Below are positions 34,478 through 44,447 of a stretch of DNA of 64,000 nucleotides, one piece after another. The translations under genes were made by a program, and so were the position numbers. Each line of letters starts with the position of its first letter. Position 1 is the stretch's first letter. The DNA is taken from assembly GCA_024235095.1 (NCBI GenBank), contig JACKNC010000002.1:124001-188000 (forward strand), read 5' to 3'. The notes below the pieces were generated by a model, which made no database searches, had not been told where the DNA came from, and saw nothing but the letters and a program-made list of their open reading frames with translations. The DNA comes from Gammaproteobacteria bacterium (GTDB taxonomy: Bacteria; Pseudomonadota; Gammaproteobacteria; Competibacterales; Competibacteraceae).

Positions 34478-36622
34478 ATGTCAAACCCACAAACCGCGGA
34501 TCTGCCCGCTCCCACCTTCGACGAGTTCGCCCCGACTCCTTACGAGGAATGGCGCAAAGTCGTTGATAAATTCCTTAAAGGTGCGCCCTTTGAGAAGCGG
34601 CTGGTTACAAAAACATACGAAAACATCGACTTACAGCCAATGTACCGGCAAGAGGATATCGCCGGACTGCCGCAACTGGACAGTTTGCCCGGCTTCGCTC
34701 CCTACGTGCGCGGCGCAGCCCCGCTCGGTTATGTGACCGGTAGCTGGGATGTCGCACAGGAAATTGCCTGCGGAACGCCCGCCGCTTTCAATGCGGCCTT
34801 GCGCGCCGATTTGGAGCGCGGCCAGAATGCGGTGAACCTGGTGCTCGACCGCCCGACGCTGGCTGGTGTCGACGCGGATCAGGCCGATGCGGAAGACGTC
34901 GGAAAAAGCGGCCTGTCGATTTCCAGCGTCGCCGATCTCGCTCAGGCGCTGGAGGGCGTTGATCTGGAGAACACGCCGATTTACATCCAGGCCAGCACCA
35001 GCGCCCTGACCTTCACGGCGCTGCTGGCGGCGTTGGTGAAAAAGCAGGGACAGTCGCTGGCCAAGGTGCGCGGCGCGATCGGCATGGATCCGCTGGGCCA
35101 GCTGGCGCGTGATGGCCGGTTGCCCCGCGATCTGGAGGGCATTTACGACGTGATGGCGCAACTGGTGGCGTGGGCTAACGTGAACGCCCCGCAGTTGCAA
35201 ACCATTACCGTCCAGGGCAGTCCCTATCACAATGGCGGCGCCAGCACGACGCAGGAACTGGCGCTGGCCCTGGCGACCGCGGTCGACTATCTGCGCGCCA
35301 TGCAGGCGCGGGGGTTGAGTGTCGACGACGCTGCGCCGCGCTTCCGCTTTTCGTTGTCGATTGGCGCTAATTTCTTCATGGAAATCGCCAGGTTGCGCGC
35401 CGCGCGAGGGCTGTGGGCCAAGATCGTGCAAGCCTTCGGCGGTAACGCCGAGTCGCAGAAGATGCGCATCCACGCCCGTACTTCGGCCTGGAACCAGACG
35501 CTCTATGACCCGCACGTCAATCTGTTGCGCGGCACCACCGAAGCCTTCTCGGCCGTAGTCGGCGGTTGCGACAGTCTGCACATTTCACCGTTCGATGAAT
35601 TGGTGCGCATCCCGGACGATTTCTCCCGGCGCGTCGCCCGCAACACCCATACTGTGTTGCGCGAAGAGACCCACATCACCAAGACTGTCGATCCCGCCGG
35701 TGGCTCCTGGTATGTCGAAACCCTGACCGACACGGTGGCCCGTCAGACCTGGGCGATCTTCCAGGAAATCGAGAAGCAAGGCGGCGTGGCGCAAGCCCTG
35801 CAAGCGGGCTGGCCACAGGCGCAAATCGCTGACACTGCGGCGAAGCGCGCCGCCAATATTGCCAAACGCAAGGATATTTTCGTTGGCACCAACATGTATC
35901 CGAACCTGAAGGAAAATCGGATTGAACCGGCGCTGGTGGATGCGTGGGCGATCCAGACGGAACGCACGACGGCGCTCAATCAATTCCGGGCGGCGGCGAA
36001 CGCCGAACAGAAGCAGGCCGCGCTGGATGCGCTGGCCAAGGCGGGAACGAACAGCGTTGATGCCGCGATTCAGGCGGCGTTAACCGGTGCGAGCCTCGGC
36101 GAAATTGCCCAAGCCGCGCGCACTGGCGCTAAAGCAGGCCCGACGATCAATCCCGTGCATGCCCATCGCGGCGCGCAAGCCTTTGAGGCCCTGCGGCAAG
36201 CGGCGGAAACCTATATCGCCCGCACCGGTCAGCGGCCCGTGGCGTTTCTCGCTAACATGGGGCCGTTGACCCAGCACAAGGGGCGCGCCGACTTCAGCAC
36301 AGCGTTCCTGGGCGTAGGCGGCTTTGAGACGGTTTATCCATCCGGTTTCCAGACGCCAGAGGAAGCGGCGGATGCAGCGCTAGCCTCGGGCGCCAAGGCG
36401 GTGGTGATCTGCTCCACCGATCCTACCTATCCTGACATCGTCCCGCCGCTGGTGCAAAAACTCAAACAGGCCAGTCCCGGCCTGACCGTATTGCTGGCCG
36501 GCTATCCGGCGGATCATGTTGAAGCCTTCAAGGCCGCCGGCGTCGATGATTTTATCCACCTGAACGCTAACTGCCTGGCGCTGTTGACTATGCTGCAAAA
36601 GAAAATGGGGGTTGCCCAATGA
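34478..36622 (+). CDS. mutA: Methylmalonyl-CoA mutase, small subunit
   Basis: MutA is the non-catalytic partner of the B12 enzyme that interconverts succinyl-CoA and methylmalonyl-CoA. The ATG at 34478 follows GGAGG by six bases and gives 714 residues; the frame is open to 34364 and another ATG lies two codons before. The protein has the TIM-barrel part (LDSLPGFAPYVRGAAPLGYV, later RIHARTSAWNQTLYDPHVNL) and a C-terminal Rossmann domain without the DxHxxG cobalamin ligand, as expected for the small subunit. It overlaps mutB by four bases (ATGA). Confidence 0.93.
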   Translation: MSNPQTADLPAPTFDEFAPTPYEEWRKVVDKFLKGAPFEKRLVTKTYENIDLQPMYRQEDIAGLPQLDSLPGFAPYVRGAAPLGYVTGSWDVAQEIACGTPAAFNAALRADLERGQNAVNLVLDRPTLAGVDADQADAEDVGKSGLSISSVADLAQALEGVDLENTPIYIQASTSALTFTALLAALVKKQGQSLAKVRGAIGMDPLGQLARDGRLPRDLEGIYDVMAQLVAWANVNAPQLQTITVQGSPYHNGGASTTQELALALATAVDYLRAMQARGLSVDDAAPRFRFSLSIGANFFMEIARLRAARGLWAKIVQAFGGNAESQKMRIHARTSAWNQTLYDPHVNLLRGTTEAFSAVVGGCDSLHISPFDELVRIPDDFSRRVARNTHTVLREETHITKTVDPAGGSWYVETLTDTVARQTWAIFQEIEKQGGVAQALQAGWPQAQIADTAAKRAANIAKRKDIFVGTNMYPNLKENRIEPALVDAWAIQTERTTALNQFRAAANAEQKQAALDALAKAGTNSVDAAIQAALTGASLGEIAQAARTGAKAGPTINPVHAHRGAQAFEALRQAAETYIARTGQRPVAFLANMGPLTQHKGRADFSTAFLGVGGFETVYPSGFQTPEEAADAALASGAKAVVICSTDPTYPDIVPPLVQKLKQASPGLTVLLAGYPADHVEAFKAAGVDDFIHLNANCLALLTMLQKKMGVAQ

Positions 36623-38799
36623 GCCAAACACCGGATTTCACGTCTATGGCCTACGGCCTGGACTTCCCCAAACCGAGCTTCGCCGAGTGGAAGGCGATGG
36701 TGGAGAAAACGACCGGCAAGACGCTGGAGCAGTGGGTCTCCGCGACGATGGAGCAGATTGATGTCAACCCGCTGTACACGCGGAATGACATTCAGGATCT
36801 GAAACACCTGGGCTATGTGGCCGGGGTGCCGCCGTTCCTGCGCGGCCCCTACCCGGCTATGTACGTGACCCAGCCGTGGACGGTGCGCCAGTACGCCGGA
36901 TTCTCCACCGCCGAAGAGTCCAACGCCTTCTATCGGCGCAACCTGGCCGCTGGGCAGAAAGGTCTATCCATTGCGTTCGATCTAGCTACCCATCGCGGCT
37001 ACGACTCGGATCATCCGCGCGTGGTGGGCGATGTCGGCAAAGCGGGCGTCGCGATTGACTCGCTGCTCGACATGGAAATCCTGTTTGGCGGCATCCCGCT
37101 GGATCAGATGTCGGTGTCGATGACCATGAACGGCGCGGTGCTGCCGGTGATGGCCTTCTACATCGTCGCGGCAGAAGAACAGGGTGTACCCCATGACAAG
37201 CTCACCGGCACCATTCAGAACGACATTCTGAAAGAGTACATGGTGCGTAACACCTACATTTACCCGCCCGACCCGTCGATCCGCATCATTGGCGACATTT
37301 TCGCCTACACGTCCAAGGAGATGCCTAAGTTCAACAGCATCTCGATTTCCGGCTATCACATGCAGGAAGCCGGAGCGACTGCTGATCTGGAACTGGGCTA
37401 TACGCTGGCCGACGGTCTGGAATATGTCCGCACCGGCGTCAAAGCCGGGATGGATATTGACACCTTCGCCCCGCGCCTGTCGTTCTTCTGGGCGATTGGC
37501 ATGAACTACTTTATGGAAGTGGCCAAGATGCGCGCCGGGCGGCTACTGTGGGCCAAGATCATCAAGCAGTTCAACCCGAAAAACGACAAGTCGATGGCTC
37601 TGCGCACCCACAGCCAGACCTCTGGCTGGAGCCTGACCGAACAGGACCCGTTCAACAACGTCGCCCGCACCTGTGTGGAAGCGCTGGCGGCGGCGCTGGG
37701 CCACACCCAGTCGCTACACACCAACGCCCTGGACGAAGCCATCGCCCTACCGACCGACTTCTCGGCGCGCATTGCCCGCAACACCCAGTTGTATCTGCAA
37801 GATGAAACGGCGATTTGCAAGGTGCTCGACCCGTGGGGCGGCTCGTACTATGTCGAAGCCCTGACGAACGAACTGGTCAAGCGCGCCTGGGGCCACATTC
37901 AGGAAGTGGAAAGCCTGGGCGGCATGACCAAGGCCATTGAAACCGGCCTGCCCAAGATGCGCATTGAAGAAGCGGCGGCGCGGAAACAGGCGCATATCGA
38001 CTCCGGCAAGGAGACCATCGTCGGCGTCAACAAGTATCGGTTGCCCAAGGAAGACCCGCTGGAAATCCTCAGCATCGACAATACCGCGGTGCGTGAATCG
38101 CAGGTGCAGCGGTTACAGAAGCTGCGCGCCCAGCGTGATGAAGCCAAAGTCAAAGCCTGCCTGAACGCGATTACCGACGCAGCCAGTGCCGGTTCCGGCA
38201 ATTTGTTGGAGAAGGCGGTGGAAGCCGCCCGCGCCCGTGCGTCACTGGGCGAAATTTCCGACGCGATGGAGAAAGTGTTTGGCCGGCACAAAGCCATCAT
38301 CCGCGCGATTTCCGGGGTGTACAGCAGCGAGTTCGGCGACGCCGAGGAAATCGCCACGGTGCGCAAGATGGCCGACGACTTCGAGCAACGCGAAGGCCGC
38401 CGGCCCCGGATTCTGGTCGCCAAGCTCGGTCAGGACGGCCACGACCGGGGCGCGAAGGTGATTGCCACCGCGTTTGCCGATCTCGGTTTCGACGTGGACA
38501 TCGGCGCGCTGTTCCAGACCCCGGAAGAAGTCGCCCGGCAGGCGGTGGAGAACGACGTGCATGTCATCGGTATGAGTTCGCTGGCCGCCGGTCATAAGAC
38601 CCTGTTGCCGCAACTGATTGCGGAACTTAAGAAACTGGGCCGCGAGGACATCATGGTCGTCGCCGGTGGCGTGATTCCCGCCCAGGACTATGAGTACCTC
38701 AAGGCTAATGGCGCGGCGGCGATCTTTGGCCCCGGCACGGTGGTGCCGGTCGCTGCCCAGAAAGTGCTGGTGGAACTCAACGAGCGCCTGGCGGCGTGA
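36619..38799 (+). CDS. mutB: Methylmalonyl-CoA mutase, large catalytic subunit
   Basis: MutB carries the active site and cobalamin. The 726-residue protein has the substrate region RGPYPAMYVTQPWTVRQYAG and FDLATHRGYDSDHPR, then RTHSQTSGWSLTEQDPFNNV. The C-terminal B12-binding domain holds GQDGHDRGAKVIATAFADLG at about residues 604-623, with the axial His. It is translationally coupled to mutA. In PHA- and glycogen-cycling bacteria this enzyme leads succinyl-CoA to propionyl-CoA; that role here is inference. No meaB-type chaperone gene follows. A hairpin lies 15 bases after the stop. Confidence 0.95.
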   Translation: MSQTPDFTSMAYGLDFPKPSFAEWKAMVEKTTGKTLEQWVSATMEQIDVNPLYTRNDIQDLKHLGYVAGVPPFLRGPYPAMYVTQPWTVRQYAGFSTAEESNAFYRRNLAAGQKGLSIAFDLATHRGYDSDHPRVVGDVGKAGVAIDSLLDMEILFGGIPLDQMSVSMTMNGAVLPVMAFYIVAAEEQGVPHDKLTGTIQNDILKEYMVRNTYIYPPDPSIRIIGDIFAYTSKEMPKFNSISISGYHMQEAGATADLELGYTLADGLEYVRTGVKAGMDIDTFAPRLSFFWAIGMNYFMEVAKMRAGRLLWAKIIKQFNPKNDKSMALRTHSQTSGWSLTEQDPFNNVARTCVEALAAALGHTQSLHTNALDEAIALPTDFSARIARNTQLYLQDETAICKVLDPWGGSYYVEALTNELVKRAWGHIQEVESLGGMTKAIETGLPKMRIEEAAARKQAHIDSGKETIVGVNKYRLPKEDPLEILSIDNTAVRESQVQRLQKLRAQRDEAKVKACLNAITDAASAGSGNLLEKAVEAARARASLGEISDAMEKVFGRHKAIIRAISGVYSSEFGDAEEIATVRKMADDFEQREGRRPRILVAKLGQDGHDRGAKVIATAFADLGFDVDIGALFQTPEEVARQAVENDVHVIGMSSLAAGHKTLLPQLIAELKKLGREDIMVVAGGVIPAQDYEYLKANGAAAIFGPGTVVPVAAQKVLVELNERLAA

Positions 38800-38813
38800 T
38801 CGGATGAGGAAAG

Positions 38814-38840
38814 AGCAGGGTGGGTGGTGCCTGCCCTGCT
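38814..38840 (+). terminator. Hairpin after mutB
   Basis: AGCAGGG (38814-38820) and CCCTGCT (38834-38840) form a seven-base perfect stem with a 13-base loop. It follows mutB by 14 bases and is followed by TTGACTATTTGG, which has no true U-tract. It could be a factor-dependent stop or a stabilising stem; it also lies just upstream of the zinc-knuckle gene. Confidence 0.45.
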
Positions 38841-38861
38841 TGACTATTTGGAGGAAAATCT

Positions 38862-38960
38862 ATGACATGTTATATATGCGGTAAATTGGGACACAGATCA
38901 ACAATATGTCCACAGAATGGACCGCGTAGAGGCTGGAACTTTAGACAGAGTCCGAAATGA
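38862..38960 (+). CDS. CCHC zinc-knuckle microprotein, 32 residues
   Basis: An ATG at 38862, with GGAGG seven to eight bases before it, opens a 32-codon frame that encodes CYICGKLGHRSTIC. This is an exact C-x2-C-x4-H-x4-C zinc knuckle as in retroviral nucleocapsids, followed by a basic, aromatic tail (RRGWNFRQSPK). Such motifs bind single-stranded nucleic acid and are rare in bacteria. The TGA overlaps an ATG (38957) of a second tiny frame of 27 codons. Base composition is much more AT-rich than the flanking mutB and transporter genes, suggesting transfer. It lies upstream of a RelE-like frame, so an antitoxin or nucleic-acid-binding role is conceivable but unproven. Confidence 0.55.
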   Translation: MTCYICGKLGHRSTICPQNGPRRGWNFRQSPK

Positions 38961-39099
38961 TTACAAAATTCAACGACACTATACAAGAAATCGAAGTGAT
39001 CTTTCCAACTATTTGGACTTGTGTTTCGACTGTCATTTAACATGTGGTCATAACGGCAACTTTCAAAATCTTCCAATTAAACCTCAAGTATGCTGCATT

Positions 39100-39366
39100 A
39101 TGAATAAACGCCAGAGTTATTATCATATCACATATGATACATATAGAAATCTGGAACAAGACACCAAGATTAACGCACGCAAAGCTTACCGGCTGTGGTC
39201 AAAAAATCCCTTTCATCCTTCCTTACACTTCAAGTGTATTAATCGACAAGAAAACATCTGGTCGATAAGAATTACATCAGCTTATCATGCTCTCGGCATA
39301 TTCGACAGCGATGTAGTTACATGGTTTTGGATTGGTGGACGTGTTTTCAATATCTTATCCCATTAA
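39100..39366 (+). CDS. RelE/HigB-like toxin-family protein
   Basis: The product from ATG 39100 is 88 residues. The signature stretch is ARKAYRLWSKNPFHPSLHFK, followed by IWSIRITSAYHALGIFDSD and VTWFWIGG. This is the pattern of small RelE/ParE-superfamily proteins that often act as mRNA-cleaving toxins. The same frame is open from 38917, but the upstream residues do not look like the family, and no good ribosome site precedes either start. Codons are AT-rich. No recognisable antitoxin gene follows; the zinc-knuckle microprotein is the only candidate partner upstream. It may be a decaying remnant. Confidence 0.6.
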   Translation: MNKRQSYYHITYDTYRNLEQDTKINARKAYRLWSKNPFHPSLHFKCINRQENIWSIRITSAYHALGIFDSDVVTWFWIGGRVFNILSH

Positions 39367-39509
39367 GTCGGCGCGTATGGGACTGAACGGCTACCTCGAA
39401 TTCCTTAACAGAAGTGAAATTGTACTATCATAAAAAACAGCATTGAATTTCTATCCCACCGCTTCGATATAAACGGCCTTTATCCGCTTCCCTAAAGGAG
39501 AACCTTTGC

Positions 39510-40307
39510 ATGAAAACCCGCCTGGTTGCGCTTGCCGTACTGGTGATGTTCGGCCTGAACCTGTCGCCCGCCTGGGCTGGCAAGTTGGAACAAATTAAAA
39601 AAGACGGCCTGCGAGTCTGCCTGGAACCAGCTTACATGCCGTTCGAGATAACCAATAAACGGGGAAAAATCATCGGCTTCGATCCTGACCTAGCCGAATT
39701 GATGGCCAAGGAACTGGGCGCCGCCAAGCTGGAGCTGGTGAGCACCGCCTGGGATGGCATCATTCCGGCGCTGATCACCAATAAATGCGACATCATCATG
39801 AGCGGCATGACCATTACCGAGGAACGCGCCAAGACGGTGGACTTTTCTGAACCGTATATGCTGATCGGTCAGACGGTGTTGCTGCACAAGGAGTTGGCTG
39901 ACAAGGTTAAATCCTATAAGGATTTGAATAACAAGAAATACAAGATCGCCTCCAAGCTGGGTACGACCGGTGAGATCGCCGCTAAAAAATATATTCCCAA
40001 CGCTCAATACTTCTCCTATGAAACCGAGGCGGAAGGCGTGATGGAAACCGTTAACGGCAAAGTCGACGCTTTTATCTATGACTCTCCCTACAATCTGGTC
40101 GCCAACGTGCAACGCGGCGAGGGCCGACTGGTCTTCCTCGATGAGCCGTTTACCAAGGAACCGATTGGCTGGGCTATTGCTCAGGGCGATCCGGAATTTC
40201 TCAAGGCGATTAATGGCTTCCTGGCTAAAATCAAAAAGGATGGCGCCTATGCCAAACTGCATAAAAAGTGGTTTAAGAGCACCGACTGGTTAAAAGAAGT
40301 GCAGTAA
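39510..40307 (+). CDS. Polar amino acid ABC transporter binding protein (family 3)
   Basis: This 265-residue family 3 periplasmic binding protein opens with a signal peptide (RLVALAVLVMFGLNLSPAWA, cleavage before GKLEQIKK). Family features are GLRVCLEPAYMPFEITNKRG, IIGFDPDLAELMAKELGA, the ligand segment MSGMTITEERAKTVDFSEPY and TTGEIAAKKY. It likely delivers glutamine, glutamate, arginine or a similar amino acid. The ATG follows AAAGGAGAACC. It is the first gene of a three-gene operon with permease and ATPase. Confidence 0.92.
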   Translation: MKTRLVALAVLVMFGLNLSPAWAGKLEQIKKDGLRVCLEPAYMPFEITNKRGKIIGFDPDLAELMAKELGAAKLELVSTAWDGIIPALITNKCDIIMSGMTITEERAKTVDFSEPYMLIGQTVLLHKELADKVKSYKDLNNKKYKIASKLGTTGEIAAKKYIPNAQYFSYETEAEGVMETVNGKVDAFIYDSPYNLVANVQRGEGRLVFLDEPFTKEPIGWAIAQGDPEFLKAINGFLAKIKKDGAYAKLHKKWFKSTDWLKEVQ

Positions 40308-40310
40308 GCC

Positions 40311-41271
40311 GTGCCGCTTAAACGACGTTCCGCCCAGTGGCCCTGGCATGGGCTGCTGGCGCTTATTCTGGCGGGATTCGCTTTTGGCCTGTGGTTCGCC
40401 ACCAAGCAGGTGAACTACGAATGGCGCTGGGAGCGGGTTCCGCAATATTTCGCCTACTACGATGAAGCGCCGGAAACCGCGCCGTTTTCCGGAAAAGTAG
40501 CCAAAATTAGTCCCGATGACACGAACAGTCGCGTGGAAATTGTCCCGGATGGCGATGGTTCGCCCGCAATCCTTACGGTAGAAACCGACACCCTGCAAGT
40601 GGCAGTGGGCGATCAGGTCGAGAAAAACGATGACATCGGAGCAACCCGGCACTGGCAGGTCGGACCGTTGACCAAGGGCTTATGGGTCACGATCTGGATT
40701 TCCTTCGTTTCCGGTTTCATCGGCCTGATCATCGGCCTGATCACTGGACTGTGCCGCATCTCGAAAAACCCGGCGGTGAATGGGTTAGCCGTACTTTATA
40801 TCGAGTTGATTCGCGGCACACCCTTGCTAGTGCAAATCTTTATTTTCTACTTTTTCATCGGCACGGTGCTTGATCTCGACCGGACTGTCGCCGGCATTGG
40901 CGCGTTAGCTCTCTTTGTGGGCGCATATACCGCTGAAATCATTCGCGCCGGGATTCAATCCATTCCCAAGGGACAAACCGAGGCGGCTCGTTCGCTGGGC
41001 ATGAGCGCCGCTGATAACATGATCCATATTGTGCTGCCGCAAGCCTTTAAACGAGTGCTGCCGCCGCTGGCTGGACAGTTCATCAGTCTGATCAAGGATT
41101 CTTCGCTGGTGTCGGTCATTGCTATTACCGATCTGACCAAGAGCGGACGGGAGATTATTACCTCCAGCTTTGCCACGTTTGAAATCTGGTTCACGGTCGC
41201 CCTGCTCTATCTGCTGGTGACCTCGGTTTTATCGCAACTGCTCTTCTGGCTGGAGCGGAGGTTTGCCCGCA

Positions 41272-41279
<8 letters not shown>
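40311..41279 (+). CDS. Polar amino acid ABC permease with periplasmic beta-domain insertion
   Basis: This 322-residue HisM/GlnP-type permease starts at a GTG three bases after the binding-protein stop. Unlike the usual about 220-residue form, it has an N-terminal span (GLLALILAGFAFGLWFATKQ) and then a soluble segment of about 80 residues. The permease core follows from GPLTKGLWVTIWISFVSGFI. The insertion contains strands and a turn GDQVEKNDDIG like those of barrel-sandwich (lipoyl-type) domains. The core has the EAA loop EAARSLGMSAADNMIHIVLP. It overlaps the ATPase gene. The insertion probably faces the periplasm near the binding protein (inference). Confidence 0.88.
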
Positions 41280-42006
<727 letters not shown>

Positions 42007-42019
42007 CATCGTTGCCCGT

Positions 42020-43510
42020 TCAGCCAAACTCCAGCCGAAACCCGGCCTTTTTCAAATAGTGCGCCTCGCTGCTCAGATCGGCTCGGGTCAGGGGATTGGC
42101 ATCGAGCCATTTCTCGGGAAAATGCAGCTCCAGCCGTTGCCGATCGACCTGCAGGTTCAACAGGGGCAACGCATGGCGGCTGCGGCCCCGGTGCAATACC
42201 ACAGCCAGGCGCAGCAACACACATAACCGTTGAGCCAGCGGAGCGAACTCTCTAGGCAAGTGTTCAAACGCTTTTGCGGGAAATCCCCGCCGGTGGCGAC
42301 GCACCAGTGTAGCCAGCACCACTTGATCACTGCGGGAAAAGCCGGGCAGATCCGCATGCTCCAGAATATAAGCGCCATGCTTATGATATTGGTCATGCGT
42401 CAACAGCAAGCCAGTCTCGTGCAAACGGGCGGCCCATTCCAGATTATGCGCCAACTCTTCCCCGGTCAGGCGCCAGGCGTCTCGCACTTGATTTAGCAAT
42501 ATCCACGCTGTTGCGCTCACCCGTTCAGACTGCGCCTTGTCGAGACCGTAGCGGTCGATCACCGTGGCGATGGTGCGATCCCGCACGTCCTCATGGCGAA
42601 TACGACCCAACAGATCGTAAATCACTCCTTCCCGCAACGCCCCTTCGGACACTTCCAGGCGTTCTACACCCAGCGCTTCGCATAATCCATGCAACACCAC
42701 GAACCCGCCGGCGAAGACTTGGGCGCGAGCTGGCTCTAGTTGCCAGCGGGCAGACAGGGTCTCAACTCGACCGGTTTCCAGCAAGGCGGCGCGCAAACGC
42801 CGTAATGATTCCAGGGTGATGCCTTCATGGCTCCAGCTTTCTTTTTTCACAACCTCCTGGATCGCCTTGATCGTCCCTGATGCACCGGTTGCGACTTGCC
42901 AGCCCTGATCGCGGAATTCTTCGCACACCGGCTCCAACTTCAATTGCACCAGCAACTCCGCCTCGCGCATTCGCGACTCGGTGACTCGTCCTTTATCGAA
43001 GCAGGCGCGACTCAGACTGACGCAACCCATTTTCAAACTGGTCAGGTGATGGGAATCAAATTTCCTGCCAAGAATCAATTCGGTGCTGCCACCGCCAATA
43101 TCCACCACCAGGCGCTGGCCTGGAACGTCAGCAACGTTGTGCACAACGCCCAGATAGATCAGACGCGCTTCTTCCTGACCGCTGATGGTTTCAATGCTGT
43201 GTCCGAGGACTGCCTCAGCCCGAGTCAGAAACACGACGCTGTTGCGCGCTTGACGCAAGGTATTGGTGCCAACGACGCGCAATTGCTCGGGCGGAATCTG
43301 CCGCAAGCGCTGCCCAAAACGCGCGAGACAATCCAGGGCGCGTAATTGCGATTCTTCGGACAACCGGTTACGGCTGTCCAGTCCTGCCGCCAACTGCACC
43401 ATTTCTCGTAACCGATCCAGGATTTGCACCTGACCATTGTTGATCCGGGCGACGATCATGTGAAAGCTGTTGGAACCAAGGTCAATCGCAGCGACAATAT
43501 CGGAAGACAC
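42020..43510 (-). CDS. Ppx/GppA-family exopolyphosphatase
   Basis: This 496-residue protein is of the ASKHA-fold Ppx/GppA family, which hydrolyses polyphosphate or pppGpp. Visible parts are the phosphate-1 loop IDLGSNSFHMIVARI (about residues 9-23), EEARLIYLGVVHNVADVPGQ, the phosphate-2 loop VVDIGGGSTELILGRKFD and a C-terminal HD-like helical domain (LEWAARLHETGLLLTHDQYH KHG). Length near 500 with that C-terminal domain matches E. coli Ppx and GppA; the two cannot be told apart here. It starts at a GTG with AAGGA eight bases before. Polyphosphate turnover would fit the suggested lifestyle. Confidence 0.9.
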   Translation of the reverse strand: MSSDIVAAIDLGSNSFHMIVARINNGQVQILDRLREMVQLAAGLDSRNRLSEESQLRALDCLARFGQRLRQIPPEQLRVVGTNTLRQARNSVVFLTRAEAVLGHSIETISGQEEARLIYLGVVHNVADVPGQRLVVDIGGGSTELILGRKFDSHHLTSLKMGCVSLSRACFDKGRVTESRMREAELLVQLKLEPVCEEFRDQGWQVATGASGTIKAIQEVVKKESWSHEGITLESLRRLRAALLETGRVETLSARWQLEPARAQVFAGGFVVLHGLCEALGVERLEVSEGALREGVIYDLLGRIRHEDVRDRTIATVIDRYGLDKAQSERVSATAWILLNQVRDAWRLTGEELAHNLEWAARLHETGLLLTHDQYHKHGAYILEHADLPGFSRSDQVVLATLVRRHRRGFPAKAFEHLPREFAPLAQRLCVLLRLAVVLHRGRSRHALPLLNLQVDRQRLELHFPEKWLDANPLTRADLSSEAHYLKKAGFRLEFG

Positions 43511-43575
43511 AGGTTCATCCTTTCTTGAGTTTTAAGTTTTAAGTCTGCTTCAAGAATATCACCAGAATAGTCCAA

Positions 43576-44355
43576 TCAGGTATACGGACGACAGGCCATA
43601 AAACCGTAGCGCGGGCGCTGGAACGGCGATAGCGGACTCTCAATGCGTCCGAGGGCGCGGGCAACGATCCCAGCCTGTTCAAACAGTTCAGCCTGCCGTT
43701 CAACTTCGCTCTCGCCTTGATTGATGACCAATAGGCGTCCTCCCGGCGCCAATAAAGTCCAAGCGTGATCCAGCAGGCGGCGCGGCATCAGGAATCGGTC
43801 AGGTAGGCCCCAGATCCGCAATGGCGCGGCATGGAGAAAGGGCAGGAACCAGGTGATAAAGCTATAGCCGCCATGCAGATCAAGTAAATTACCCGCCAGA
43901 TACCGGCATTCGGGCAGGGCGTGGGCGACCCATTCGCCGTGGGCGCGGCGCGTGGTCAGCGTCCAGTAGCGGCGATGGGCGTCCAGTTCCACGCCATCCC
44001 AGGGACCGCCCGACCAAGCCTGCAAACCCGGTAGATAACAACCGTTTTTGCAGCCGATGTCCAGTCCGGGCCGCATCGCATTCGGCGAACCGGCATAGCG
44101 ATCCAGCACATCCAGCACATACAGACTCTCCCGAAACCCCTGCGCATCACAGGCCCGTTCCCAACCTTTCAGGTCATAGCGGGCCGCCAGCGCATCGGCG
44201 ACCAGGCGTACCGTAGACGGTAGGGTGTTCAACAGCGACGCTAGCGCGCGTGGCCGGCGCCAAACGGGCAGCGACCAGCATAAGGTATTCCGTAACCGCC
44301 AGGCCAGCCAGCGCGCTTGTTCACGGGGCTTGAAGGAAACTTCGCTCTTCCACAT
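43576..44355 (-). CDS. SAM-dependent methyltransferase-like protein
   Basis: This 259-residue protein has a class I methyltransferase-like core. Motif I is GLDIGCKNGCYLPGLQAW (glycine-rich, with Asp at the strand end), followed by VELDAHRRYW as the acidic loop and LLAPGGRLLVINQGESEVE as the post-core strand. The first 95 residues are basic and unassigned. The GCKNG version of the GxGxG motif is unusual. It is divergent from the livK gene at 44448 and runs the same way as the phosphatase gene 65 bases downstream. The substrate is unknown. Confidence 0.75.
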   Translation of the reverse strand: MWKSEVSFKPREQARWLAWRLRNTLCWSLPVWRRPRALASLLNTLPSTVRLVADALAARYDLKGWERACDAQGFRESLYVLDVLDRYAGSPNAMRPGLDIGCKNGCYLPGLQAWSGGPWDGVELDAHRRYWTLTTRRAHGEWVAHALPECRYLAGNLLDLHGGYSFITWFLPFLHAAPLRIWGLPDRFLMPRRLLDHAWTLLAPGGRLLVINQGESEVERQAELFEQAGIVARALGRIESPLSPFQRPRYGFMACRPYT

Positions 44356-44447
44356 GGAAATTTATTCTTGCGGTTGAATACCCACTTGCGGCAAATTTCG
44401 TCCATTATTATAAATTCGCAACCCACTTTCACGAGGAGAAAACTCTT

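Noticed and set aside
34631..35581. A 316-codon minus-strand open frame
   Set aside because: It lies inside mutA and arises from the high-GC codon pattern; no ribosome site or family features.
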